Position numbers and translations under genes: made by a program
In this document: positions 1 to 7,119 of the stretch, in pieces
Layout of the letters: every line of letters starts with the position of its first letter
How positions within the stretch are numbered: the first letter of the stretch is position 1
Assembly: GCA_036508135.1 (NCBI GenBank)
Contig: DATCHW010000225.1
Coordinates: forward strand, 1 to 16,773
Length of the DNA: 16,773 bases
DNA from: DATCHW01 sp036508135
GTDB taxonomy: Bacteria > Bacteroidota > Ignavibacteria > Tepidaquicellales > Tepidaquicellaceae
Direction of reading: 5' to 3'
Notes under the pieces: generated by a model
Told to the model about the DNA's origin: nothing
The model's input: the letters and a program-made list of their open reading frames with translations, nothing else
The model's database searches: none

Positions 1-1
1 T

Positions 2-583
2 GCACTGCCGGTAGAATTAACATCATTTGCAGCGTCAATTTTTGGAAGAGATGTTAAATTAAATTGGGTAACAGCAACAGAAACAAATAATTCCGGTTTT
101 GAAATTCAGCGTTCAATGCAAAATGAAAATAACTGGGAAAAGGTAGGATTTGTAAAAGGTAACGGAACAAAGACCACTCCAACGAATTATTCATTCGAAG
201 ATAAAAATCTCAACACAGGAAAATATAATTACCGTCTGAAACAAATCGACTACAACGGCAACTTTGAGTATTTCAATCTTGCAGGTGAAGTGGAAATAGG
301 CGTTCCGAAAAAATTTGACATAAGTCAGAATTATCCGAACCCGTTCAACCCGACTGCGAAAATTGATTTTGATTTGCCGTATGACAGCAAGGTGTCTATG
401 AAACTCTATGATATCAGCGGAAGAGAAGTGATGACGCTCGTTAACGAGCAGAAATCCGCAGGATATTATACGGTGCAAATGAACGGAAATAATCTCTCAA
501 GCGGAATGTATTTCTACAGTATCATGGCTGAAGGTAACGGACAGAAATATGTAATGACAAAGAAAGCAGTTTTAATAAAGTAA
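2..583 (+). CDS. T9SS cargo protein, C-terminal part (5' end outside window)
   Basis: The reading frame is open from base 2 to TAA at 581-583, so the gene begins left of the window; the ATG at 116 is internal. The first residues read ALPVELTSF...VKLNWVTATETNNSGFEIQRS, the beta-rich segment that commonly precedes a type IX sorting domain. NYPNPFNPTAKIDFDLP follows and opens a sorting domain of about 85 residues with the usual YDISGREV, AGYYTV, LSSGMYFYS and final KKAVLIK blocks. Family knowledge: such proteins cross the outer membrane through T9SS and are released or anchored at the surface. The functional domain of this cargo lies outside the window, so its activity is unknown. It ends in a TAAG-rich tract. 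Confidence 0.93.
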   Translation, partial: ALPVELTSFAASIFGRDVKLNWVTATETNNSGFEIQRSMQNENNWEKVGFVKGNGTKTTPTNYSFEDKNLNTGKYNYRLKQIDYNGNFEYFNLAGEVEIGVPKKFDISQNYPNPFNPTAKIDFDLPYDSKVSMKLYDISGREVMTLVNEQKSAGYYTVQMNGNNLSSGMYFYSIMAEGNGQKYVMTKKAVLIK

Positions 584-627
584 GTAAGTAAGTAGGTAAG
601 TAAGTGAATAAGTGAATAAGTAAGTAA
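581..627. repeat. TAAG-type tetranucleotide tract
   Basis: A degenerate tandem array of TAAG units with GTAG, GTGA and AATAAG variants begins at the stop codon of the T9SS gene and fades into a purine-rich stretch up to about 650. Each TAAG unit carries a TAA, so stops occur in several frames. It resembles a slippage-prone microsatellite. No function is visible. Confidence 0.7.
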
Positions 628-874
628 GAAGTGAGGAAGTGAAGAACAAAGATATAGAAAGGAACCCCGTAGGGGTGGAATAATTATAGCAAGAGTAGAG
701 AGTTATTGGTTATTGGTCGTTGGCTGCTAATTATCGAAGCGTAGCATAGATCCCAGCCTGTCCCAAGCCCTCGGTGGTGAATCGGGACTCATTATTATTT
801 ATTAATTGCTAATTGTTTAATCAGGTGAATTACCAACATTACCGCTTGATATTCACCGGATGAGTTTCCCTCTT
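584..874. other. Intergenic region between converging genes
   Basis: No coding frame is convincing. It holds the TAAG tract, a small hairpin CCCC-GTA-GGGG at 665-675 of a kind often dispersed in these genomes, an AT-rich TTATTAATT-type stretch around 795-820, and a 7-bp inverted repeat GGTGAAT/ATTCACC at 824-830 and 851-857 just past the end of the PAS gene. The last could be a weak terminator for the minus-strand gene, but it lacks a good T-run. Confidence 0.5.
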
Positions 875-2869
875 TTACTCCTTGATATCCTGTCCTTGTG
901 CGACTATGGCTATTATATCTTTACCGTCTTTACTATATATAGTTGCAAAATTCCATAATACAATTTTTTCATCCCCGCTTTTACACCTGATCGGAATTTC
1001 AACAGATTTATTTTTTGCAGAAACCTGTGTTCCGGTAATTTCTTTTATTGAAATATTTTTCGCTTTTTTGGGGAAAAGTAACCTTAATTCCATTCCTATT
1101 ACTTCAGTAGTTTTATAACCTGTAAGATGTTCGAAAGCATAGTTCACCCTTGTAATTTTATAATCCATATTCCAGACGATAATCGAAACATTTGTATGGT
1201 TTATAATGTTTTCCAGATGGTTACGGGTTTCTGCAAGTTCCTCTTCTGCCCGCTTGCGTTCGGTTTCGTCAAAACCCGAGCTGAGAGTGCCTTTTATTTT
1301 TCCTGTATCATCTTTTACAATTGTATTATGCCAGCTTATAATCTTTTCATCTCCGCTTTTGGTTATAATCTTATTCTCACTATTCTCATATTTTTTATTT
1401 TCTCCGGATATTATTTTCCCAAATGAGTCTTTAATCCTGTTTCTGTCCCCCCGGGGAATAAAATTATCAAACCAGTTTTTTCCTTTAATTTCATTTTCAC
1501 TATATCCCAGTATATCGCATCCCTTTTTATTAATTAATTTTACTTTCATATTTTCATCAAGCACAAGGAATATCACTTCCGCAATATCAAGATAATTTTG
1601 AGTAATATTTTTTTCCCGCTTTATCTCTTCTTCTGCAAGTTTTCTTTCTGTGATTTCACGAACGATTGCACCCATAGCTTCATTTTCACCGTTTTCATTT
1701 TTTATTAAAAATGTGCGCAGTTCAACCGGAAAAATTGTTCCGTCTTTTCTGATATATTCTTTTTCGTATATATCGGAGTATCCCCTTGGTATAATCTGTT
1801 CATTAACAATTTTCTTTTCAAAGTCATGCCATTTTTCCGGTGTGATATCTAAATAAGTTAACCGTGAAAGTTCTTCACGATTATATCCGAGCATTTTCCG
1901 GTATGCTTCATTATGCTCCAATAATTTTCCCGTCATATCTGTAAGAATAAACCCGTCCAGAATACTCTCGAGAAGTTTACGATATTTCTTTTCGGAAGTC
2001 TGCAAAGCAATTTCTGCATTCTTCCGCTCGGTAATATTTTCTATCATTGAAAAATAATGAAGGAAATCTCCGACTTTATTCAAAACTTCTGTGACCGTCA
2101 CATTTCCCCAGAAAAATTCTTTATTTTTTTTAACGTAAATTTTCTCGGTCTTAAAAACAGATATTTCACTTCTATATAATTTCTTTACTCCTTTAATATT
2201 ATCTTTTATAAAATCAGGATGCGTAATATCTTTGAATGTCAGATTGAGAAGTTCTTCTTCCGAATATCCCGTCATTTTACAAAAAGCAGGATTAACCTTA
2301 ATAAACTTAAACGATTCATTTACGAAAACCATACCAAGCGGACCTTCATCAAAAATTTTCCGGAATCGCTCTTCACTTTCGTGCAGATTATCGTCAATTT
2401 TTTTATGAGTGGTAATGTCAATATTCGAGAACTGATATCCGTTATGTTCATCTTTTTCATTAATCATCGATGATGCCGAACATTCGGAAATAAAGGATGA
2501 CCCGTCTTTTTTTATGGCAATATAACTTCCTTTCCATTTTCCGGCGGTGTTCAACGACATAATTATCAAGTCCAATATTTGTTCATTTCTGACGAATACC
2601 GAAAGCGGTTTTCCTGTCACTTCCTCTTTAGTTGTATATCCCCACATTTTCAGAAATTCCGGATTAGCATAGTTAACAATACCATTTATATCTGAAGTAC
2701 AGTTGGCTGTAATTGACGATTCGAAAAATTCATTTCCTGAAATTATCTCTTCTTCGGATTTTCTCTGCGTTTTAATATTTTTACCGGAGATACTTTTCTT
2801 TTCGGCAGATTTTTTTTGCTTTTTATCTGATTTTCCGATGTTTTTTTTCATTGCAAGTTTTTTTCTCAT
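875..2869 (-). CDS. Multi-PAS protein without an output domain
   Basis: This 664-residue protein starts with a lysine-rich stretch (1-42) followed by about five PAS/PAC modules, roughly 45-155, 165-283, 290-410, 420-540 and 550-664. Repeated marks are the NPAF/N.AY...GY core pieces and the PAC endings I(E/R).ITERK.AE that link adjacent modules. No signal peptide or membrane segment is seen, so it should be cytoplasmic. In known families such PAS arrays sit before a histidine kinase, GGDEF or similar output. Here the frame stops right after the last PAS (GQDIKE) and nothing resembling HisKA or HATPase follows in the next 290 bases. It may be a stand-alone sensor or adaptor, or a kinase that lost its 3' end. 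An internal ATG six codons in (MKKNIG) is an alternative start. Ligands are unknown. Confidence 0.88.
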   Translation of the reverse strand: MRKKLAMKKNIGKSDKKQKKSAEKKSISGKNIKTQRKSEEEIISGNEFFESSITANCTSDINGIVNYANPEFLKMWGYTTKEEVTGKPLSVFVRNEQILDLIIMSLNTAGKWKGSYIAIKKDGSSFISECSASSMINEKDEHNGYQFSNIDITTHKKIDDNLHESEERFRKIFDEGPLGMVFVNESFKFIKVNPAFCKMTGYSEEELLNLTFKDITHPDFIKDNIKGVKKLYRSEISVFKTEKIYVKKNKEFFWGNVTVTEVLNKVGDFLHYFSMIENITERKNAEIALQTSEKKYRKLLESILDGFILTDMTGKLLEHNEAYRKMLGYNREELSRLTYLDITPEKWHDFEKKIVNEQIIPRGYSDIYEKEYIRKDGTIFPVELRTFLIKNENGENEAMGAIVREITERKLAEEEIKREKNITQNYLDIAEVIFLVLDENMKVKLINKKGCDILGYSENEIKGKNWFDNFIPRGDRNRIKDSFGKIISGENKKYENSENKIITKSGDEKIISWHNTIVKDDTGKIKGTLSSGFDETERKRAEEELAETRNHLENIINHTNVSIIVWNMDYKITRVNYAFEHLTGYKTTEVIGMELRLLFPKKAKNISIKEITGTQVSAKNKSVEIPIRCKSGDEKIVLWNFATIYSKDGKDIIAIVAQGQDIKE

Positions 2870-3287
2870 TTCTGTATCTTAATTATTTTCCCGGATAATT
2901 AATTTTTTTCAATGCTTTTAAAATGTAAAATATATTGAATGAAATTGAAATGCAAAAAAAACTATGATATTCACGAAGAGAGACGATGTAAACTCCTCTT
3001 TCACTCTCGTGTTACTATCCTAAATAATGATGTAAAAAAAACAAACTTTTCAAGAAACATTTATAGTAATTTTACAATTATGCTAAGATCTTTTGTTCTA
3101 AAAATTATACATTTTAACTCCGGTCCTTCTTCGTGAGTTTCGTGTCCTTAAGTCCTTAGTGGTCTTCGTGTTAAAATATTTTTTATCTCTTTTTTTGTTT
3201 GTAGCTTTGCTACGCCGTGTTCTTATTCCCAAATTGAATTCGGAAACACCCTTGACCTGCAAACTTTGTTTGTACCTTACTACTTAA
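2870..3287. other. Non-coding AT-rich stretch upstream of the PAS gene
   Basis: No credible gene was found on either strand; the open frame at 2939-3136 has no recognisable content. An imperfect inverted repeat (TCACGAAG near 2971, CTTCGTGA near 3128) flanks it. The stretch must hold the PAS gene promoter, but no clear motif could be assigned. Confidence 0.45.
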
Positions 3288-3325
3288 AAATTCATCTGCA
3301 GGTTTGATATTAATTCCTGCTCAAA
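3288..3325 (-). pseudogene. Relic of a terminase large-subunit gene
   Basis: About 34 of 38 bases match the large terminase gene of this window (near 5040-5077), including a 16-base exact run TTAATATCAAACCTGC. The minus-strand translation AGINIKPADEFL parallels AGFNIKPADKSL at terminase residues 315-326. Similarity fades on both sides, and an in-frame TGA precedes the match. It looks like a scrap of a second, diverged terminase copy. The alternative, an antisense segment that pairs with terminase mRNA, cannot be excluded. Confidence 0.5.
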
Positions 3326-3349
3326 ATATTATCCAAAGTAAAAAACCTG

Positions 3350-3362
3350 TCTCACAATGAGA
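3350..3362. promoter_or_regulatory. Dyad 1, TCTCA-N3-TGAGA (possible activator site)
   Basis: A perfect 5-bp inverted repeat TCTCA-CAA-TGAGA lies inside the longer repeated context CTGTCTCA...TGAGA.TATT. It lies about 170 bp upstream of the sigma-54 promoter at 3531-3546, a distance suited to an NtrC-type enhancer site. Its binding protein is unknown. Confidence 0.5.
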
Positions 3363-3425
3363 GTATTCCTTGAGGTGGATTTGACGTTAAACCCTACTCC
3401 GAGGATTACCTGAGGGTAAAATCTG

Positions 3426-3438
3426 TCTCATAGTGAGA
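3426..3438. promoter_or_regulatory. Dyad 2, TCTCA-N3-TGAGA (possible activator site)
   Basis: A second perfect copy, TCTCA-TAG-TGAGA, sits 76 bp after the first in the same flanking context and about 94 bp before the -24 element. A related palindrome, GAGAATATATTCTC, follows at 3454-3467. Paired dyads upstream of a sigma-54 promoter are typical of bacterial enhancer-binding protein sites. Confidence 0.55.
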
Positions 3439-3530
3439 ATATTTTCCCAAAATGAGAATATATTCTCTGCTTTTTCCCGGATTCATGCCAAATTAAGCTG
3501 CAGTAATGCAGTTTAAAGAATAATTCTATT

Positions 3531-3546
3531 CGGTATGATAATTGCA
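3531..3546 (+). promoter_or_regulatory. Sigma-54 (-24/-12) promoter
   Basis: CGGTATGATAATTGCA keeps the invariant GG (3532-3533) and GC (3544-3545) exactly ten bases apart, with a full TTGC at -12 and A and G matching the TGGCACG consensus. Transcription would start near 3556-3560 toward the right. With the two upstream dyads this forms a complete enhancer-dependent promoter. Expression would need RpoN and an activator, neither of which is in the window. Confidence 0.6.
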
Positions 3547-3556
3547 TATTATATTA

Positions 3557-3700
3557 GCAGACAAGTTTTTTATTCAATACCAGATGAAAAAAATTATATT
3601 AATAAATCGATGGCTGCGTTATGAGAAGGTAAATAACTTCAGACAGCGGACTATGATTGTGTATCCTCCTTATATATCTGTCCGCTGTTTGATTTTTATA
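3557..3700 (+). ncRNA. Candidate sigma-54-dependent small RNA
   Basis: Transcription from the promoter above would run into a strong hairpin at 3639-3692 followed by TTTTT (3693-3697), giving a transcript of about 140 nt. The stem is 13 bp with one G-U pair, and its core is ACAGCGGAC/GTCCGCTGT. The 28-base loop includes ATCCTCCTTA, which resembles the anti-Shine-Dalgarno end of 16S rRNA; C-rich loops of this kind are used by some known small RNAs to cover ribosome-binding sites. The RNA is inferred only from promoter plus hairpin. It could instead encode the small peptide at 3584-3721. Confidence 0.4.
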
Positions 3701-3721
3701 ATGAATCTAATGGTTTATTAA
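3584..3721 (+). CDS. Possible 45-residue peptide in the sigma-54 transcript
   Basis: The first ATG after the predicted start site opens a 45-codon frame, MKKIILINRWLRYEKVNNFR..., ending at TAA 3719-3721. No Shine-Dalgarno sequence precedes it. The hairpin at 3639-3692 lies within the frame, which would be odd for a protein-coding gene if the hairpin is a terminator. The basic start and hydrophobic end (CLIFIMNLMVY) give no family match. It is listed because it is the only frame positioned to use the promoter. Confidence 0.2.
   Translation: MKKIILINRWLRYEKVNNFRQRTMIVYPPYISVRCLIFIMNLMVY
3639..3697 (+). terminator. Hairpin with T-run
   Basis: The 13-bp stem pairs 3639-3651 with 3680-3692 and is followed by five T. 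It is the strongest hairpin in the gene desert. It fits a rho-independent terminator, although the 28-base loop is long and suggests the loop may also matter. Confidence 0.5.
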
Positions 3722-3776
3722 TATGTAATATCTCTCTTGTCTTCTTGTTCTCCTCCCCTCTCATTATTCATTACTC

Positions 3777-3899
3777 ACTGAAGTTACGAAAACCAAAAAA
3801 ACAACCGGGTTAGTCATTCTGAACGAAGTGAAGAATCTCGTTTTCATTGATTTTTGAGATGTTTCGCTACGCTCAACATGACAAATGCGAAACTTCAGT
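3777..3899. repeat. Fold-back repeat, copy 1 (short form)
   Basis: Near-identical ends ACTGAAGTTACG and CGAAACTTCAGT face each other. Inside, GTCATTCTGAACGAAGTGAAGAATCTC is an imperfect reverse complement of GAGATGTTTCGCTACGCTCAACATGAC, so the whole 123 bp can fold back. The same element recurs in a longer form at 7120-7301. No transposase is encoded, so it behaves like a MITE or REP-type element moved in trans. Confidence 0.75.
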
Positions 3900-4043
3900 T
3901 ACTCATTACTCATTGTTTCTTCAACCTGGTTTCGAAAGCCCACCTTCGAAACATCTTAAAATTATTCCCGATAATTGAGTAATTTTTATGCTTTTAAATT
4001 ATTATTTTCAATAAACAAAAATTCTAAATACTTTTTGTATTTT
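3900..4043. other. Leader region of the chimeric gene
   Basis: AT-rich and non-coding. A TTG at 3975 is in frame with the downstream gene, but the added residues are low-complexity (SNFYAFKLLF...) and unlike the family start. No Shine-Dalgarno sequence or clear promoter is visible. Confidence 0.4.
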
Positions 4044-4763
4044 ATGGAAAATTTTGACTCTGCCTTTGCGATTGTTACCGGATTAGTAAAAGATTTTAAA
4101 GAAAACGAAAAAAGGTATCTCTCACCCGAATATCAGGAAGCGGAAGTCCGCCGTGACTTCATTGATAAATTCTTCGAAGCTCTCGGATGGGATGTCTATC
4201 ATAGCAAGCAAAAGAATCCATACGAGCAGGAAGTGAAAGTGGAAAAAGGTGTAAGCATCGGCAAAGCACAGAAGCGTGCCGATTATGCTTTTTATATCGC
4301 TCCTGAATTCCGCGAACCAAAGTTTTTTACCGAAGCAAAGAAGCCAAGCCGGAATCTCAAAAATGCAGACGACTATTTTCAGGCAGTTCGTTACGGCTGG
4401 AATGCAAATACTCCTGTTGCAGTACTCACTGACTTTGAAGAGTTTCATATCCTCGATTGCAGAATAAAACCGAATATCAATATGGTCCTGCAAAATCAAA
4501 ATCATAAAAGTTATCATTATACTGAGATTTTTAAACCCGATGGTACTTATATACAAAAAGAAGAAGATATACAATTTAAAAATGCTCCGCAAAAAGTCAA
4601 AGAAGCCATTAAAACCAAATATGGTAGTTATAATGCAAGTGATCAAATAGAAAAACTCACATTTCCGGATAACACAACACAATATTTAATAGATATTGAT
4701 AAAGATACTGTTTCTAAAGAGGTAATATTAAACTCAGATGGTCAAATAGTTTGTGAGAATTAA
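4044..4763 (+). CDS. Chimera: type IIG restriction nuclease N-terminus plus PepSY-like domain
   Basis: Starting from ATG 4044 the product has 239 residues. Residues 1-160 look like the N-terminal PD-(D/E)xK nuclease part of type IIG/Eco57I-like restriction-modification enzymes: RRDFIDKFFEALGWD, NPYEQEVKVEKGV, RADYAFYI with D80, FFTEAKK with E97 and K99, YFQAVRYGWN, and VLTDFEEFHILDCR. In that family a methyltransferase and a target-recognition domain follow, for about 1000 residues in all. Here the sequence switches near residue 160-166 to a C-terminal part, APQKVKEAIKTKYGSYN...IEKLTF...YLIDID...EVILNSDGQIV, that resembles a PepSY-like (PF11396-type) periplasmic domain. No methyltransferase motif remains. 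The nuclease residues are present, so activity is possible, but the joint suggests a deletion between two genes. There is no signal peptide for the PepSY part. It converges on the terminase gene 56 bp away. Confidence 0.75.
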   Translation: MENFDSAFAIVTGLVKDFKENEKRYLSPEYQEAEVRRDFIDKFFEALGWDVYHSKQKNPYEQEVKVEKGVSIGKAQKRADYAFYIAPEFREPKFFTEAKKPSRNLKNADDYFQAVRYGWNANTPVAVLTDFEEFHILDCRIKPNINMVLQNQNHKSYHYTEIFKPDGTYIQKEEDIQFKNAPQKVKEAIKTKYGSYNASDQIEKLTFPDNTTQYLIDIDKDTVSKEVILNSDGQIVCEN

Positions 4764-4819
4764 CCGGCAATAATAATAATTTAGAAAAGTTTCAGAAAAT
4801 TACAGTCAGTCGTACCTCA

Positions 4820-6016
4820 CTAAATCATTCTTATGCCTACCCTGCTTCTGTTTCTTGAATGCGTATATATTGCATAACGCATTGCATCCATTGCATGGTC
4901 AATGAACTTCACCGGCTCATCAAGAAAATTTCCGTTCTTGTCTTTTTTATAGCAGTAAATTTCAAGTTCGGAATTGAAATTAATATTTGATGGATTGGTA
5001 TATATTTCAGATGATTTTATATAATCAATTCCGGCATTTAAAGATTTATCCGCAGGTTTGATATTAAATCCTGCCCTGTAAATCTCCTCTATCCTTGCGG
5101 GCTCGGAACTGTCTGCATATATAAAATTTCTTTTTTCTTTGCCCGTTATCAAATTATTCAGATGTGAAATTAGTCCGCTGTTTGTAAGCTTTGTTTCATA
5201 TAAAAGTTCGGTAATATAAAACACTTTATCTTTAATACCGATTTCCAGCAGACAGGATGGATTGTTGAACCCGAAATCGAGTCCGTAAATCACTTCATCA
5301 AATTTCAGCGGATACTCACGGGTGTTTTTTATATTCATATAGACTTTCCCCTCCACATTTGCATATTCTCCTAATGCGAAAACCTTATAAAGTCTTTCAT
5401 TCTGGTCTTTCAGGCTTTCGATAATATTTACATATTCTTCGCTTATCATCGGATTATCTTTATAAGTAGATTTTATCAGCGTAACGTCACTGAAATATCT
5501 AACTTTCTTATTTATGTAAGACTGCTCCTGCTTTGGGTTGTAAGTGAGGAATATCTGATTCATTTCATCGCCTTTTGTTTTTCCTGAAAGTCTGGTCTTC
5601 AGAATAATAAAATCTTCAAAAGTGAATTCCTCGGCTTCCTCCAACCAGATATAATTGAACTCAGTAGATTGTATCTTTGTAGGTTCGTCGATGGAAATAA
5701 ACAATATGAAATTTTCGTTGTATTCATAGCTTCGTATCGTTTTGTTATGGCATCTTTCATCATATAATCCGTATTGTTTTAATAAATCTATGAAAAGTTT
5801 ATAAGCGGTTATCCTGAGCGAGGGCATCGTTTTCCTCGTTATCAGGATATTCTTATTTGTTTCGGTCATCATTTTATAAATTAACAGCTGACACACGGAA
5901 TAGCTTTTCGAACTCCTCGCCCCGCCTTCATTTAATACAATTGTGGTTCTCGCTTCATAGTTTTTCCTGAAAACTGTGGTTACGTATTTTTTATTCTGAG
6001 TTTTCATCATCATCAA
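4820..6016 (-). CDS. Phage terminase large subunit
   Basis: This 398-residue motor pumps DNA into capsids and cuts it. The ATPase half shows Walker A GGARSSKS (31-38), Walker B YIWLEE (122-127) and motif III LTYNP (157-161). The nuclease half shows YGLDFGF (D247), YADSSEP (D302) and DHAMDAM (D373, D377), the acidic set of the RNase H-like fold. It resembles the Terminase_3 / PBSX-type families and is near usual length. The start is four ATGs in a row that overlap the end of the small-subunit gene by 26 bp, a sign of translational coupling. It is the last gene of the capsid module. All catalytic motifs look intact, which argues against recent decay. No clear terminator follows. Confidence 0.93.
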   Translation of the reverse strand: MMMMKTQNKKYVTTVFRKNYEARTTIVLNEGGARSSKSYSVCQLLIYKMMTETNKNILITRKTMPSLRITAYKLFIDLLKQYGLYDERCHNKTIRSYEYNENFILFISIDEPTKIQSTEFNYIWLEEAEEFTFEDFIILKTRLSGKTKGDEMNQIFLTYNPKQEQSYINKKVRYFSDVTLIKSTYKDNPMISEEYVNIIESLKDQNERLYKVFALGEYANVEGKVYMNIKNTREYPLKFDEVIYGLDFGFNNPSCLLEIGIKDKVFYITELLYETKLTNSGLISHLNNLITGKEKRNFIYADSSEPARIEEIYRAGFNIKPADKSLNAGIDYIKSSEIYTNPSNINFNSELEIYCYKKDKNGNFLDEPVKFIDHAMDAMRYAIYTHSRNRSRVGIRMI

Positions 6017-6413
6017 ATAAATTTAACTGGTCTTTATTTTCTTTTCTTTTGCAATTGTTCTTTTCGGGCTTCGATTCTTTTAGTACCAGTTTAATTGTTG
6101 GAATATTTTTCTCACCTTTTTCATCTGCGAATCTGTCACGCCAGCCGGCAATATTCTTAAGCAAAAAGATTATAAACGGAGGAGACGGATTATTTCCAAT
6201 CATCTTGTTGACTAATCTGCTTTCCTGAATATCTTTTGCAAGAGCCAGTTTTTCCTCAAAATATTTGTTCTTATTTGCATATTCGGAAATTTTTCTTGCA
6301 GGAAAACCTTTTTGTATGGCAAAATTCTTCAGGTAAATATTTCCTTTCACTTTGAACCATTCAATGAGTTCATCGGCAAGTTTTTCATAATCTATTTTAT
6401 CCTGTTTCGCCAT
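5991..6413 (-). CDS. Phage terminase small subunit (DNA-packaging protein)
   Basis: A 140-residue basic protein. Residues 1-60 suggest a helix-turn-helix (YLKNFAIQKGFPARKISEYANKN). NPSPPFIIFLLKNIAGWRDR (76-95) is the conserved tail end of many small terminases, where FLLKN..GW is characteristic. The C-terminus is charged (KPEKNNCKRKENKD...DDDENSE). Family role: binds the packaging start site on the DNA and hands it to the large subunit. Its position immediately before and overlapping the large subunit supports the call. It starts 4 bp after the end of the membrane-anchored gene at 6418-7032. Confidence 0.78.
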   Translation of the reverse strand: MAKQDKIDYEKLADELIEWFKVKGNIYLKNFAIQKGFPARKISEYANKNKYFEEKLALAKDIQESRLVNKMIGNNPSPPFIIFLLKNIAGWRDRFADEKGEKNIPTIKLVLKESKPEKNNCKRKENKDQLNLFDDDENSE

Positions 6414-6417
6414 AACA

Positions 6418-7032
6418 TTATTTTAATATTTTGATATTCAGGTGAATGCCGGTATTAATATTCCGTTTATGGAAATTGTAACCCGCAAATCCTTCCAGGT
6501 AAATACGTTCCCGCCAGTTGATACCTGATGATATTGCAAGACTGAGTTCTTTATCCTTATAAATATCGTATCCTATCATCAAATTAATACCGCTGAAATA
6601 AAATAATTTTGATTTCAGGTAAATGTTATTTTTTTGCGATATGAGGGAAAAATCCCTGCCTGTATTACTAAAGTGATATTCTTTTATCAAAGAGTCTCTT
6701 GAGTTCAATGTTTTGATTATCATATTGTCTTTTACTTTGTCAATTTTGAACATCAGGTCTTTGTCCTTAAAATCAGCGGCTATAATACTATCTGCTTTCT
6801 GAGAACGGATTTCTTCGGGTTTATTGCGTATGTATTTTACTTTTTCATACCATTTTATCACAGTGTCACGAATTAGTTCTCTTTTATACCGGGTAACTAT
6901 AGTCGTATCGTGCAAAATCAAATTATCAGAATTTCTGCTGCCTGATAGATATGATAATATTAAAAAGATTGACGATAAGATTAACAGGATAAACAATATT
7001 GTTTTAGCGATATTTAATATCTTTGGATTCAT
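6418..7032 (-). CDS. Membrane-anchored protein, possible spanin
   Basis: A 204-residue protein with one N-terminal membrane segment (residues 9-30), a middle part rich in DTTIVTRY/RDTVIKWYEKVKY strands and charged residues, and a C-terminal part of alternating residues that looks like beta-hairpins (FYFSGINLMIGYDIY...GINWRERIYLEGFAGYNF). The layout resembles the membrane-anchored hypothetical proteins found beside holin and amidase genes of Bacteroidota phages. A role in outer-membrane disruption (spanin) is inferred only from position and shape; no lipobox is present. Its gene is tightly followed by the small terminase (4-bp gap) and preceded by a 266-bp repeat-filled gap. Confidence 0.45.
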   Translation of the reverse strand: MNPKILNIAKTILFILLILSSIFLILSYLSGSRNSDNLILHDTTIVTRYKRELIRDTVIKWYEKVKYIRNKPEEIRSQKADSIIAADFKDKDLMFKIDKVKDNMIIKTLNSRDSLIKEYHFSNTGRDFSLISQKNNIYLKSKLFYFSGINLMIGYDIYKDKELSLAISSGINWRERIYLEGFAGYNFHKRNINTGIHLNIKILK

Positions 7033-7078
7033 TTATTTTCCTTTTGTAATGTTAGTGGAAATTATCTCCTATTTTGTC

Positions 7079-7103
7079 ATCCCGAACTTGGTTCGGGATC
7101 CCT
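7079..7103. repeat. Short palindrome ATCCCGAAC-TTG-GTTCGGGAT
   Basis: A perfect 9-bp stem with a 3-base loop (7079-7099) is followed on the plus strand by CCCTTTTT. It belongs to the GTCATCCCGAAC...GTTCGGGATC type dispersed in these genomes. On the plus strand it could stop transcription. No plus-strand gene ends here, so it is recorded as a repeat. Confidence 0.65.
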
Positions 7104-7119
7104 TTTTCATTACAGAATT

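Noticed and set aside
584..874. tRNA or other structured RNA between the T9SS and PAS genes
   Set aside because: No cloverleaf or CCA-like end could be drawn; the short hairpin at 665-675 is a dispersed repeat type.
1127..1856. Several plus-strand frames opposite the PAS gene
   Set aside because: They are antisense shadows; the PAS repeats on the minus strand explain the region fully.
2939..3136. 65-codon plus-strand frame in the gene desert
   Set aside because: No ribosome-binding site, no recognisable domain, unusual composition; judged chance.
3975..4043. TTG start that would add 23 residues to the chimeric protein
   Set aside because: The added residues are unlike the family start, and ATG 4044 begins MENFDSAF, which fits a normal N-terminus.
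4122..4682. 186-codon minus-strand frame opposite the chimeric gene
   Set aside because: It is a shadow of the plus-strand gene, with no family-like motifs and low-complexity hydrophobic content.
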